Part shown: one piece after another, positions 1-9,800 of the stretch
Numbering within the stretch: the first letter of the stretch is position 1
Layout of the letters: every line of letters starts with the position of its first letter
Source of the DNA: Bacteroidota bacterium
GTDB taxonomy: Bacteria; Bacteroidota; Bacteroidia; SXHM01
Assembly (NCBI GenBank): GCA_947479755.1
Contig: CANKAM010000031.1
Coordinates: 1 to 42,402, forward strand
Direction: 5' to 3'
Length of the DNA stretch: 42,402 nt
Translations under genes and position numbers: made by a program
The notes under the pieces: generated by a model
The model's database searches: none
Seen by the model: the letters and a program-made list of their open reading frames with translations, nothing else
What the model was told of the DNA's origin: nothing

Positions 1-255
1 TGCCTTGCCATTGAGCTGTTGTTTTTCCCAATTAAAATTTACTTCCAGTCTGGTATGCAGCAAATCATTGATGCGTTTATTTGAAGCGCGGTAAGCACTC
101 TTGTCCATTACATCTTCATAGTTTTTCAACCACTCTTCCATGTCAATAGCTGTGGTATCGCTTTCAGAATTTGAATCTGAAAGTTTTTCTTTGGGTTTGC
201 AGGCGCTGAAAAACAGAACTGCAATTAAGATAATAAGAGATAGGATTTTATTCAT
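1..255 (-). CDS. M1-family aminopeptidase lipoprotein (5' part only)
   Basis: This is the first 85 codons of a minus-strand gene that runs off the left edge. The ATG lies at 253-255. The N-terminus is a hydrophobic signal ending in a lipobox (LFFSAC), so the protein should be lipid-anchored at about Cys18. A Ser/Asp/Glu-rich linker follows. The last residues (LHTRLEVNFNWEKQQLNGKA) match the first beta strands of the N-terminal domain of M1 zinc aminopeptidases. The catalytic HExxH region would be outside the window, so the assignment rests on the N-terminal domain alone. The gene is divergent from frr and they share a 137-bp spacer. A possible -7 box (reverse complement of cgaaggta, 277-284, one mismatch to TAnnTTTG) could serve it. 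Confidence 0.65.
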   Translation of the reverse strand, partial: MNKILSLIILIAVLFFSACKPKEKLSDSNSESDTTAIDMEEWLKNYEDVMDKSAYRASNKRINDLLHTRLEVNFNWEKQQLNGKA

Positions 256-392
256 GTCCTTTTTTGATTTAGCGGGCGAAGGTAGGAAAAGAGTCCGTAG
301 TTATTTAGTCCATAGTTCATAGAAAACAATAGCCATCTGACTATGGTTTATTGACTCTTTTCCTATATTCGTGCCTCTTAACTAAAAACACT

Positions 393-956
393 ATGGACGA
401 AGAATTAGAATTGGCGATTGCCACAGCCGAAGAAGAAATGCAAAATGCGATTAACCACTTTGAATCTGAATTAACAAAAATCAGAGCAGGTAAAGCAAAT
501 CCGTTTATGCTGGATGGTATTCAAGTGCCGTATTACGGAACCATGTCACCCTTGAAAAATGTGTCGGGTATCAATACTCCTGACCCTAAGACGTTAGTTA
601 TTCAGCCGTTTGAAAAATCATTGCTGAAAGATATTGAGAAAGCTATTCTGGATGCTAATCTTGGATTTACTCCTTCTAACGATGGTGCTGTTATCCGCAT
701 CAATATTCCGCCACTGACCGAAGAACGCAGAAGAGGTTTGGTGAAAGTGGCAAGAACGGAGATGGAACATTGCAAAGTAAGTATCCGCAGCGCACGTAAA
801 GATGCGAATGAATATATCAAAGGCTTAGTAAAACAAGGCATGCCCGAAGATATGGGTAAAGGCGCTGAAGAAAAAGTTCAGAACCTTACCAACTCGTATA
901 CGGCTAAAACGGATGCGCATCTTGAGTCGAAAGAAAAGGAAATTATGACCGTTTAA
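393..956 (+). CDS. frr: ribosome recycling factor
   Basis: This 187-residue protein matches the usual RRF length of about 185. RRF works with EF-G to split the post-termination 70S ribosome in the cytoplasm. Recognisable family features are the N-terminal helix with the IRAGKANP stretch, the YYGTMSPL segment, the hinge, the PPLTEERRRGLVK motif and the C-terminal helix with VSIRSARKDAN. An upstream TTG at 351 would add 14 residues (MTLFLYSCLLTKNT) that do not belong to the family, so the ATG at 393 is chosen. TATATTCG at 364-371 is a one-mismatch -7 box, which also favours the later start. In many bacteria frr follows pyrH. Here it is instead divergent from a peptidase gene and is followed by a palindromic repeat and recJ. 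Confidence 0.96.
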   Translation: MDEELELAIATAEEEMQNAINHFESELTKIRAGKANPFMLDGIQVPYYGTMSPLKNVSGINTPDPKTLVIQPFEKSLLKDIEKAILDANLGFTPSNDGAVIRINIPPLTEERRRGLVKVARTEMEHCKVSIRSARKDANEYIKGLVKQGMPEDMGKGAEEKVQNLTNSYTAKTDAHLESKEKEIMTV

Positions 957-970
957 TTTGTTGCCAAAGG

Positions 971-1013
971 CTTCGACAGGCTCAGCCTGACAGTCACACT
1001 GAGCTTGTCGAAG
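971..1013. repeat. interspersed inverted repeat, CTTCGACA family
   Basis: Two arms of about 21 bp face each other. The left begins CTTCGACAGGCTCAG (971-985) and the right is the reverse complement of CTTCGACAAGCTCAG (ending at 1013). They could form a long hairpin between frr and recJ. Related arms occur at 27604-27625 and 40699-40759. It may also act as a transcription terminator for frr, but no clean T-tract follows. Confidence 0.75.
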
Positions 1014-1052
1014 TGTTTTCGAAGTGTTTTTCAATTCAATAAGATTATTCTA

Positions 1053-2756
1053 GTGGAAAAGCGCTGGCTCACAAAACCAAAACCTGATTCTAAAATTGTC
1101 AGTTCGCTTGCAACATCATTAAATGTTGACAGCAAACTTGCCTCTCTGCTTGTACAGCGCGGTGTAAGAACGTTTGACGAAGCCAGACATTTCTTTCGTC
1201 CTGAGTTTAGTGACCTGCACAATCCTTTTCTGATGAAGGATATGGATAAGGCAGTAGCACGATTGGAACAAGCCATTGCTTCGGGAGAAAACATTTTAGT
1301 GTATGGCGATTACGATGTGGATGGAACAACTGCTGTTGCATTCTTCTACACCTTTCTTTCCACATTTTATACCCATACCGATTACTATATTCCCGACCGC
1401 TACAAAGAAGGTTACGGTATTTCGTTTGCAGGAATTGACTTTGCAGAGGCAAATAATTTTTCGCTCATCGTTGCTCTTGATTGTGGAATACGCTCTAATG
1501 ATAAAGTGAAATACGCGACCGAGAAGGGAATTGACTTTATCATTTGCGACCATCACTTACCCGGAGAAGAAACTCCTGGTGCTGCTGCTGTGCTTGACCC
1601 CAAGCAACCTGACTGCAATTATCCTTTTAAAGAATTAAGTGGTTGCGGAATTGGTTTTAAGTTGGCACAGGCATATGCACAGAAAAATAACATTGCGTTC
1701 ACGGAAATTGAAAAATACATTGATTTAGTTGCGGTTAGTATTGCTGCCGACATTGTAAGCATTACCGATGAAAACCGTGTGCTTACTTATTACGGTTTAA
1801 AAAAACTGAACGAAAATCCCAGCAACGGATTGAAGTCCATTATTGAACTCAACAACCTGAAACGTGAACTTACGATTAGCGATGTTGTGTTTATCATTGC
1901 TCCACGCATAAATGCCGCAGGGCGTATTGCCAGCGGAAAGCAGGCTGTTGAGTTATTGATTTCTTCTGCAAAAGATAATCATGGTGCCATGGCGCTGGGC
2001 ATTAATCAAACGAATACGGAACGGCAGGTTTTAGATAAAGACATTACCGAACATGCGCTGAGGATGGTAGCTGAGAGCAAGGTGTTACAAAAACGCAAAT
2101 CAACGGTTTTGTTTCACGAAACTTGGCACAAAGGCGTTGTAGGTATTGTTGCTTCGCGCCTGATTGAGACGTATTACAAGCCTACTATTATTCTGGCAGT
2201 GGAAGATGGTTATGCAACAGGCTCGGCACGCTCGGTACGCGATTACAATGTGTATGAAGCCATAGAAGCATGCAGCGATTTATTAGAACAATTTGGCGGG
2301 CATAAATATGCAGCAGGATTGAAAATGAAAGTGGAGAATGTGGCTGCTTTTTCGGAACGCTTTGAACAGGTTGTTTCAAAAACCATCACCGAAGATATGC
2401 TTTTGCCCTGCATTGAAATTGATGATGAACTTAAGTTAGATACCATCAACGAAAAGTTTTTGCGCATACTGAAACAGTTTGCACCCTTTGGTCCGGGAAA
2501 CATGAACCCGGTGTTTATGACCAAAAATCTTTCGTGCAAAAAGGCTCCGTTTGTAATGAAAGAAAAACATCTAAAACTGAGTATTTGTGAAAGCAATAAT
2601 GATAATCACACTATTGAAGCTGTTGCCTTTAATATGGTAAACCATTTTGAAAACCTGAGCAGCAAAATGCCGTTTACTATTTGCTACACCATTGAAGAAA
2701 ATAACTGGAACGGGAAAACGAGTGTACAGCTGAATGTGAAGGATATCAGGTTTTAA
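1053..2756 (+). CDS. recJ: single-stranded-DNA-specific 5'-3' exonuclease RecJ
   Basis: RecJ degrades 5' single-stranded DNA in recombination and mismatch or base-excision repair. The 567-residue product has the full DHH/DHHA1 layout. Motif I is VYGDYDVDG (residues 83-91), followed by DCGIRSNDK, the DHH motif in ICDHHLPG, then INAAGRIASG, HKGVVGIVASRL and the DHHA1 glycine-rich GGHKYAAGL. A C-terminal OB-like region follows. The start is taken as the GTG at 1053 because MEKRW is the typical N-terminus of Bacteroidota RecJ. An in-frame start at 1005 would translate the right arm of the upstream palindromic repeat. Length fits the family. Its downstream neighbour starts 17 bp after the stop and may be co-transcribed. 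Confidence 0.94.
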   Translation: MEKRWLTKPKPDSKIVSSLATSLNVDSKLASLLVQRGVRTFDEARHFFRPEFSDLHNPFLMKDMDKAVARLEQAIASGENILVYGDYDVDGTTAVAFFYTFLSTFYTHTDYYIPDRYKEGYGISFAGIDFAEANNFSLIVALDCGIRSNDKVKYATEKGIDFIICDHHLPGEETPGAAAVLDPKQPDCNYPFKELSGCGIGFKLAQAYAQKNNIAFTEIEKYIDLVAVSIAADIVSITDENRVLTYYGLKKLNENPSNGLKSIIELNNLKRELTISDVVFIIAPRINAAGRIASGKQAVELLISSAKDNHGAMALGINQTNTERQVLDKDITEHALRMVAESKVLQKRKSTVLFHETWHKGVVGIVASRLIETYYKPTIILAVEDGYATGSARSVRDYNVYEAIEACSDLLEQFGGHKYAAGLKMKVENVAAFSERFEQVVSKTITEDMLLPCIEIDDELKLDTINEKFLRILKQFAPFGPGNMNPVFMTKNLSCKKAPFVMKEKHLKLSICESNNDNHTIEAVAFNMVNHFENLSSKMPFTICYTIEENNWNGKTSVQLNVKDIRF

Positions 2757-2773
2757 ATTTAAATTAGAATAAA

Positions 2774-3286
2774 ATGAAAAATACACTACTTGCATTGCTG
2801 TTATTTTCCTTAAACACGTTTGCTCAACCCGGTTGGCAGACATTAAAAGAAAAAGATTATTCCATAAAATATCCTGCTGATTGGACTGCAGATAAAACAG
2901 GACAAATGGGTGCTTCTTTCTTTTTGTTTTCACCTTTAGATTCTGAAAGTGATGCTTTCAGAGAAAATATAAATCTGATAGTACAGGATTTATCGGCCTA
3001 CAATCTTGACCTGAATGGTTTTACAACTTTGTCTGAAACACAAGTAAAAACAATGGTAAAAAACTCAAGTGTTATTGAAAGCCTGCGAGTGAAGACTAAT
3101 GGTAATGAGTTTCACAAAATAATTTATTCAGGCGAACAGAATGATTTGCTTTTAACCTTTGAACAGTATTATTGGGTTAAAAAAAACAAGGCATATATAC
3201 TTACCCTAACCTGCAGCGAAGAAAGTTTTGAACGTTTTAAGAAAACAGGTGAAGAAATTCTGGCATCGTTTGTTTTAAAAAAGTGA
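2774..3286 (+). CDS. secreted PsbP/DcrB-like (Mog1 fold) protein
   Basis: This is a 170-residue protein with a signal peptide (hydrophobic residues 5-15, cleavage probably after TFAQ near residue 18). The mature part begins with WQTLKEKDYSIKYPADW, the typical opening of PsbP-C / DUF1795 / DcrB-like domains. A Phe-rich strand, a central NLIVQDL strand and a terminal amphipathic helix (ESFERFKKTGEEILASF) follow. Such proteins are periplasmic or cell-surface and mostly of unknown function. No catalytic residues are evident. It follows recJ by 17 bp, which may reflect read-through rather than shared function. The fold assignment is by pattern only. Confidence 0.7.
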   Translation: MKNTLLALLLFSLNTFAQPGWQTLKEKDYSIKYPADWTADKTGQMGASFFLFSPLDSESDAFRENINLIVQDLSAYNLDLNGFTTLSETQVKTMVKNSSVIESLRVKTNGNEFHKIIYSGEQNDLLLTFEQYYWVKKNKAYILTLTCSEESFERFKKTGEEILASFVLKK

Positions 3287-3303
3287 ATTGAAATGAGGTG
3301 GTG

Positions 3304-3876
3304 CTAGAATTTCCCCAACTCCTCATACAACTCCTTCAACGGCAAACCCATCACATTGAAATAAGAGCCTTCGATTTTTTCAATGCCGATATAGCCGAGC
3401 CACTCCTGAATACCGTAAGAACCTGCTTTGTCAAAAGGTTTGAAGTTGTCTAAATAGTATGTGATTTCGTTTTCGGTAAGCGGTTTAAAAAACACTTTTG
3501 TGGTAACAAAAAACGAGTGTGATTTATTTTTTGAAGTGAGTGTAACTCCCGTAAACACCTCGTGCATATTTCCCGAAAGTGTTTTCAGCATATTCACCGC
3601 ATCTGCATAATCTTTGGGTTTGCCAATTTCTTTTTCATTAATCCACACGATGGTATCGGCAGTGATGACAACAGTATTATCATCAATTGTATTTTTAAAC
3701 TCTGCGGCTTTCAGTTGCGAGAGGTAAAGTGGAATTTGCTGTGCTTTCAGCTCTTTGGGAGCAGTTTCATCTACGGGTTTTACTTCTACGGTAAAATCAA
3801 TACCCAGTTCTTTCAGCAATTGCTGTCTGCGGGGAGAAGCGGATGCAAGGATGATTTTCTTATTTATCTGAAGCAT
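3304..3876 (-). CDS. maf: Maf-like nucleoside triphosphate pyrophosphatase
   Basis: Maf proteins hydrolyse dTTP/UTP or modified nucleotides to the monophosphate and are linked to septum control. The 190-residue product has the canonical LASASPRR loop at residues 10-17, KPVDE (33-37), the catalytic ADTIVW (73-78), IGKPKD (84-89) and the GSYGIQEW / IEGSYFNVMGLP segments typical of the YhdE/dTTPase subgroup. The ATG at 3874-3876 is chosen because the preceding 18 in-frame codons are Lys-rich and not conserved. The gene overlaps the end of the UbiA-family gene by 17 bp, so the two are probably translated from one message. Confidence 0.92.
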   Translation of the reverse strand: MLQINKKIILASASPRRQQLLKELGIDFTVEVKPVDETAPKELKAQQIPLYLSQLKAAEFKNTIDDNTVVITADTIVWINEKEIGKPKDYADAVNMLKTLSGNMHEVFTGVTLTSKNKSHSFFVTTKVFFKPLTENEITYYLDNFKPFDKAGSYGIQEWLGYIGIEKIEGSYFNVMGLPLKELYEELGKF

Positions 3877-4873
3877 CTTTTTCTTCTTTCGGTAATTCTG
3901 TTCCAATAATTTGTGGAACGGTTTCATCAACCCTCTCCTTTGGAGAGGGAAGGGTGAGGCGAAAAACCAGCATCGACAAAATACCTCCTACCATCACCAC
4001 TTTTGAAAGTGTGCTTGCAAAATGAAAATCACTTTTCTCTTTTGCTCGGGCTGTTTTAATCACTAACCATACTGATGGCAACTGCACCGCAATTAAAAAA
4101 TAAATCATGGAAATATAATCCTGTGCTTCGTATTGGTAATATTGAATGTAGCCAACAGCAGCCATAACCGTTAATGTAAAAACAATAGCCAGTAACTTTG
4201 CGGGAACAATACCTGCAACAATCGGAAAGGTCTTACAACCTGCACTTTTATCACCTTCCAGATCTTCCATGTCTTTAATCAGCTCACGCGAAAAAGTGGT
4301 GAGAAAAGCAAAAGCAAAATAAGCTTTCACAAAAAACAAATTGACAGAAATGGTGTGGTACACTTTTTCTTCTGCCATTGCTTCGTAATAAACCGGAAGC
4401 AAAACAACAATAGCTGAAAGGCCTGATACAACAAGATTTCCAATCAGTATTTGTCGTTTGTAGGAATACGAATAAAACCACAACAAGCCGCCCGAAATAA
4501 CCTGTATCAATACATAATTTACATTCCCTATTTCCCAGGCAGGTAATGCAGCAGCAAGCAATCCTGTAATACTTAAAGCAACATAACTGTTCCACGCAGC
4601 ATTTTTTGAAATCGTATTTCCTACAATGATTTTATCCGATTTATTGACAGCATCAATATCAGTATCCAAATAATCATTCACTACATAACCGCCTGCTGCA
4701 ACAAGTAATGTAGAGAGCACCAACAGCGCAAAACCAAGGTTGGAAAATGCAGGAACAATATTTTCAAAACCAAGAAGTGTATCAATAAGGCACCACTTCA
4801 CCAGAAGCATAGTGAGCGCCATTATTACCAGATTTTGGAAACGGATGAGGCGGAGAAAAGATAGTATTGCCAC
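3860..4873 (-). CDS. UbiA-family prenyltransferase (geranylgeranylglycerol-phosphate geranylgeranyltransferase-like)
   Basis: This is a 337-residue polytopic membrane protein of the UbiA superfamily, which transfers isoprenyl chains to an acceptor using Mg2+. Both Asp-rich motifs are present: NDYLDTDID at residues 66-74 and DMEDLEGD at 201-208. About eight or nine hydrophobic segments follow the usual pattern. Bacteroidota members of this branch are commonly annotated as DGGGP synthase-like, but the substrate cannot be told from sequence. The C-terminal tail after about residue 306 is not part of the fold. It contains a translated palindromic repeat (LPSPKER) and then a charged tail. The gene lies 24 bp after the OmpH-like gene and overlaps maf, suggesting a three-gene operon. 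Confidence 0.85.
   Translation of the reverse strand: MAILSFLRLIRFQNLVIMALTMLLVKWCLIDTLLGFENIVPAFSNLGFALLVLSTLLVAAGGYVVNDYLDTDIDAVNKSDKIIVGNTISKNAAWNSYVALSITGLLAAALPAWEIGNVNYVLIQVISGGLLWFYSYSYKRQILIGNLVVSGLSAIVVLLPVYYEAMAEEKVYHTISVNLFFVKAYFAFAFLTTFSRELIKDMEDLEGDKSAGCKTFPIVAGIVPAKLLAIVFTLTVMAAVGYIQYYQYEAQDYISMIYFLIAVQLPSVWLVIKTARAKEKSDFHFASTLSKVVMVGGILSMLVFRLTLPSPKERVDETVPQIIGTELPKEEKDASDK
3931..3959 (-). repeat. intragenic palindromic repeat (copy 1) inside UbiA-family gene
   Basis: A perfect 8-bp stem CCCTCTCC / GGAGAGGG with a TTT loop (3931-3949) is followed by AAGGGTGAGG. The element is translated as part of the prenyltransferase C-terminus (LTLPSPKERV, residues 307-315). A second copy with the same flank and the same reading frame lies in pbpC at 16259-16294. 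Confidence 0.8.
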
Positions 4874-4897
4874 TGATTACCGTTTACAGATTACCGA

Positions 4898-5581
4898 TTA
4901 CTTTTTCTCCTGAACCTTTTTCTCTTCGTATTCTTTGTTCAGTCCGGCAAGAATTTCGGAAGTGATATCAAGAGCATCGTTTGCCAGTAACACCCCGGCT
5001 CCTGTTCCTTTAGCAAGAACAAACGTGTAGTTATGGTCTTTGTTATATTTTTCAAGATACTCGGTAATTAACTGCTGCACATCTTCGTTAAGATTTGCTT
5101 CTTCCTGCATCAGCTGCGCACCTAATTCCTCTTTTAGTTGCCCGATGGATTGTTGCGCTTCCATGCTTTGTTGCTGCAACGCCTGATCTTCTTCCTGCAA
5201 CTGTTGCATTTTTATTTGTTGTATTGCCTGACTCATCCCTTCTGCTTTTGCTTCAAACTCCTGTGCTTTACGTTGCAATGCTTCTGCTTTACTGCCCAAT
5301 GTGCTTTCAAGCTGACTTGATTTCGAGCTGATTTGCGAGAGCATAGTATTTCGCTTTGCTTCCAGTTGTTTTTCTACATCATCAACATATTCATAATTGG
5401 TTAGCAGGCTATCGATATTTACATACACCATAGTAAGGTTGCGCGAAATGCTGTCGCGGTTGGCAAGTAAATCAGCATCGGTAACCACCTCATCCTTTTC
5501 GCCTGAGAAATGGAAATAATAAAGTACACCAACTGCTACCACCAGAACTGCATTAATTGCAAGGGAGATTTTATTCATCAT
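4898..5581 (-). CDS. OmpH/Skp-family periplasmic coiled-coil protein
   Basis: The 227-residue product has an N-terminal membrane anchor or uncleaved signal (residues 4-25) and a periplasmic domain. A strand (LTMVYVNIDSLLTNYEYV) is followed by a long Gln/Glu/Ala-rich coiled coil (about residues 65-150) and a closing AINxY-like segment (YLEKYNKDHNYTFVLAKG). This is the Skp/OmpH arrangement, in which a trimeric chaperone holds outer-membrane proteins in its coiled-coil tentacles. The membrane anchor instead of a cleavable signal is common in Bacteroidota members. It is the first gene of the group with UbiA and maf. The ATG at 5581 and the next ATG (second codon) are equally possible. Confidence 0.85.
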   Translation of the reverse strand: MMNKISLAINAVLVVAVGVLYYFHFSGEKDEVVTDADLLANRDSISRNLTMVYVNIDSLLTNYEYVDDVEKQLEAKRNTMLSQISSKSSQLESTLGSKAEALQRKAQEFEAKAEGMSQAIQQIKMQQLQEEDQALQQQSMEAQQSIGQLKEELGAQLMQEEANLNEDVQQLITEYLEKYNKDHNYTFVLAKGTGAGVLLANDALDITSEILAGLNKEYEEKKVQEKK

Positions 5582-5668
5582 TTTTATCTTTTTAAAAAAT
5601 CATGCAAATATGGTTAAATCCATTTTACCTGAAATCATTTTGTAATTTTAGACTTAAATAATCCAACC

Positions 5669-6796
5669 ATGAAGAACACTTTTACACTTATTCTTGCGCT
5701 TGTTTCATCTCAATTTGTTTCTGCACAAAACATAAACGGCAGTTTTACTTTTGGCGGTGTTCTGCGTGATTACATTCTGCACGTACCTCCCGGATACAAT
5801 GCATCAGAGCCAACTCCTTTGATTTTAAATCTACACGGATATACTTCTAATGCATCACAACAAATGCTTTACACAGGCTTTAATTCCGATGCTGATACTG
5901 CAGGCTACATTGTGGTTTATCCCAACGGAATTGCCAACGCATGGAATAGTGGTTGGAATAATCCTTACTATTCAGGCGTTGATGATGTCGGATTTTTATC
6001 TGCGTTGATCGACACCATTTCGGAAGGCTATAACATTGATGCCTGTCGTGTATTTTCAACCGGAATGAGTAACGGTGGTTTTATGAGTTACCGCCTTGCC
6101 TGCGAGCTGGAGAATAAAATTGCTGCTGTTGCTTCCGTAACCGGAAGCATGACCGACAGCATGATGTTTTATTGCCAGAATACCCGTGCAGTGGCAGTAA
6201 TGGAACTTCACGGGACAGCAGACAATACAGTTCCCTACAACGGAACAACGGCTTTTACTTCCGTTGATGAAAATTTCAATTTCTGGGCAGCTCGCAATTC
6301 GTGTTTGGGTGCTGCAATTACGCAAGACTTACCCGACACCGATCCGCTTGACGGTGCAACGGTTACCAAAATCCATCATACCACCTGCGATGCTTCAACC
6401 GAACTGATAACGTTTAAAATCAATGGTGGCGCACATACCTGGCCCGGAGCTTCACTAATTATTGGCGTTACCACACAAGACATCAGCGCCAATTCAGAAA
6501 TCCTTCAGTTTTTTAATAATAATCCTAAATGCATTACCTCAACTTCTGTGGAAGAAAATACAGCAGCAACTGGTTTAGTTTTTCCAAATCCTGTTGAAAA
6601 TACACTTACACTGAAAACTGATTTAACAGGAAAGGTAGAACTGTTTATTTTTGACCTGACAAGTAAAATTGTTTATCAGAATACAGATTATAAAAATGCT
6701 TCCTCCATTTCAGTTGATACTTTTTCACCGGGAATTTATTACGTGAAAATGAGTAACAATCACAAAAATGTGATTTCTAAATTCGTGAAAAAATAG
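5669..6796 (+). CDS. T9SS-secreted polyhydroxybutyrate-depolymerase/feruloyl-esterase-like hydrolase
   Basis: The 375-residue secreted enzyme has a signal peptide (1-19, cleavage after SAQ). Residues 30-290 form an alpha/beta-hydrolase of the LpqC/PHB depolymerase/CE1 type: oxyanion region LILNLHGYTS (51-60), nucleophile elbow GMSNGG with Ser134, acid in HGTADNTVP (Asp185) and catalytic His256 in GGAHTWPG. The spacing fits an extracellular ester hydrolase acting on polyesters or plant-wall feruloyl esters; the substrate is not determined. The C-terminal 75 residues are a type A T9SS sorting domain (VFPNPVENTLTL ... GIYYVKM ... ISKFVKK), which directs export across the outer membrane. The gene is divergent from the OmpH-like gene and convergent with the adhesin. 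Confidence 0.88.
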   Translation: MKNTFTLILALVSSQFVSAQNINGSFTFGGVLRDYILHVPPGYNASEPTPLILNLHGYTSNASQQMLYTGFNSDADTAGYIVVYPNGIANAWNSGWNNPYYSGVDDVGFLSALIDTISEGYNIDACRVFSTGMSNGGFMSYRLACELENKIAAVASVTGSMTDSMMFYCQNTRAVAVMELHGTADNTVPYNGTTAFTSVDENFNFWAARNSCLGAAITQDLPDTDPLDGATVTKIHHTTCDASTELITFKINGGAHTWPGASLIIGVTTQDISANSEILQFFNNNPKCITSTSVEENTAATGLVFPNPVENTLTLKTDLTGKVELFIFDLTSKIVYQNTDYKNASSISVDTFSPGIYYVKMSNNHKNVISKFVKK

Positions 6797-6805
6797 AGGT
6801 CAGAA

Positions 6806-9800
6806 CTACCTGCCGTCTCTGATAACGTTAACTCTTCCTACAAGAGTTTTTCCTTTGAAGTCGGCATCGTCTAAATCAATTTCATAGACATACACTCCGT
6901 TAGGCACCACATCGCCAACATTGAATATAGCACCATTCCAGGGCACTGAATTATCCGTAAAATAAATTTCGTTGCCAAGGCGATTGTAAATGCGCATCAC
7001 ATAAGCATGATCCATTGTGCCGTTCATAAAAAAGGTGTCGTTCAGTCCGTCACCGTTTGGAGTAAACGCACTCGGCACCCAAAAAGCCATTACATCTTCA
7101 ACCGTTATAATATACGTTGTAGTCTCAACACAGTCACCCGAAGAAGTAACCGTTAGCGTAACAGTATAATCACCGGGCGAACCAAAATTGTGTACTGGAT
7201 TCATATCCGTACTGGTTGTTCCGTCACCAAAATCCCAGAAATAATCCACACCTCCCTGCGACTGGTTTTCAAAACGCACTTCCGAGTCATTCATATCGGG
7301 TAACTCGGGAGTAAATCCAAAACTTGCTACCGGCTGATTTACTGTAACCGTAACATCATCGCTTGCAGGAGTTGAACCACATTGATCACTTACCGTTACC
7401 GAATAGGTTGTTGTTTGCGGAGGATTAACATTTACTGTACTTCCGTTTCCTGCACCATTATCCCATGTATAACTGTAAATTCCATCACCACCTGTAGCCT
7501 GTGCATCTAAAGAAATAGGTGTGCTTGAACAAACCGTTGTATCATTTGAAGCAACCACCAATATAGGTTGTGCAAGTGTCATAACAATCTGGTTGGATGT
7601 AGCAGGATTTCCGTTGGTGCAAGGCTCGCTGGAAGTAAGTACTACAAAAACAACATCGCCTTCATTAAATGAACTGGAAGAAAAAGTTGTTCCGGTTCCT
7701 ACGTTAACTCCGTTTATCTGCCACTGATAAGCAGCTGCACTACCGCCATTAGTTCCGTTTGCAGTAAAGGTAACCGTTGCTCCTATGCAAACCGGCCCTG
7801 AAGGCGATGCAACAATGGTTACACTTGGTGTAACGTATGTATTTACATCCGCTGAAATCGGTGTTGACGCTGCTGTAGTCGGATTGGCGCAAGGCGAAGA
7901 TGAAGTAAGAGTAACCACCACCACATCACCATCATTTAATGAAGACGATGAAAAGGTAGCACCCGTTCCTGCGTTGGCTCCGTTCACGGTCCATTGATAT
8001 GTTGGATTTGCTCCCGCACTGCTGGGTGTTGCTGTAAATGTTACCTGCTCTCCGAAACAGATTGTTCCGGCAGGAACAGCAGCAACAGTAACGCTTGGAT
8101 TAATAACCTGATCAATGGCGATGGTAATTGAGTTGGATGCAGCGGTAGTTGGTGTTGCACAAACAGCATCAGAAGTCAGAATAACCGAAATCACATCGCC
8201 ATCACTGAATGAAGAAGATGTGAGTAATGCAGTGTTTCCTGAACTTACACCATTTATAAACCATTCATAAACCGGGTTGTTACCTTCATTAACAGGAGTT
8301 GGCGTAATGGTAATGCTTGTTCCTGCACACTGCGCTCCGCTTGGAAAATCTGCAATCGTAACAGAGGGAGTAACCACTTGGTCAACCGTCATCACCACCT
8401 GATTGGATGTAGCCGTTTGCGGACTTGCACACGTGCTGGCAGAAGTCATCACTACTTCAATAACATCGTTGTCGTTGAATGTTGATGATGAAAAAGTTGG
8501 ATTGGTTCCGGCATTAACTCCGTTCAGTGTCCATTGGTAGGTTGGGCCATTACCCCCTCCGCTTGTGGTTGGTGTAAACGTAACGTTGGTTCCGCTGCAA
8601 ATAATATTGGATGGTGCGGCTGCAATAGAAATAGAAGGAACTACTGTTGTGCTTACATCCATTGTAATAGCGGTTGAACCAGCTGTTGGCGGTGAAGCAC
8701 ACGTTGCATTGGAAGTCATTGTAACGGTAACAACATCGTTATCATTCAGTGTAGCAGATGTAAACGTTGCACCTGTTCCTGAATTGGTTCCGTTAACCTG
8801 CCATTGATAGGTTGGCGCTCCACCTCCGTTAGTTGGTGTTGCCGTAAATGTTACGCTGGTTCCTGTGCAGATTTGTCCTGTTGGAACTACTGCAACTGTT
8901 ACAGATGGCGTAACCGTTGGCGTAACCGACATGGTGATTGCAGCTGATGTTGCTGTGGTAGGCGAAACACAGGCTGCAGTTGAAGTCATTATAACGGTTA
9001 CGTTATCTCCGTTATTTAATGTGGTTGAAGTGAATGTTGAACCTGTTCCTGCATTAGCTCCATTTACCTGCCATTGATAAGTCGGCACACCACCATTTGT
9101 TGGAGTTGCAGTAAACGTAACACTTGCTCCTGCACAGATTGCTCCTGCAGGATTTGCTGCAATAGTAACCGTTGGAGCAACAATCGGCAACACCAACATA
9201 TTAATGTTATTTGAGTTTGCTGTGGGTGTAGAAACGCAGGTTGCATTTGAAGTCATTGTCACCGCAACAACATCTGTATTATTTAAGGAAGCAGAAGTGA
9301 ATGTTGACCCTGTTCCTGAATTAGTTCCATTCACCGTCCATTGATACGTTGGTGCATTACCTCCATTAGTAGGTGTTGCTGTAAATGTTACGCTTGTTCC
9401 GGCACATATAATCCCTGATGGATTTGCTGCAATACTTACTGCCGGAACTAAATTGGTTGTAACTACTATTGTTATTGTGTTTGAAGTTGCAGTTGGTGGC
9501 GCAGCACAGGTTGCGTTGGAAGTCATAATCACCGTTACCGCATCATTATTGTTTAATGTTGTTGAAGTAAACGTAGCGCCTGTTCCTGCATTGGTTCCGT
9601 TTACCTGCCATTGATAAGTTGGCGCACCACCTCCATTGGTAGGTGTTGCTGTAAATGTTACGCTTGTTCCTGCACAAATTGGTCCTGCAGGATTTGCTGA
9701 AATACTTACAGACGGAACAGATGCCGGCAAAATGGAAACGGTTATAGTATTGGAGGTGGCTGTTGTCGGTGAAACACAGGTTGCATTAGATGTCATTATT

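Noticed and set aside
351-392. Upstream TTG start for frr
   Set aside because: It would add 14 residues not found in RRF proteins and include the likely -7 box at 364-371.
1005-1052. Upstream start for recJ
   Set aside because: It would translate part of the CTTCGACA palindrome into a non-conserved N-terminus. The GTG at 1053 gives the family's MEKRW start.
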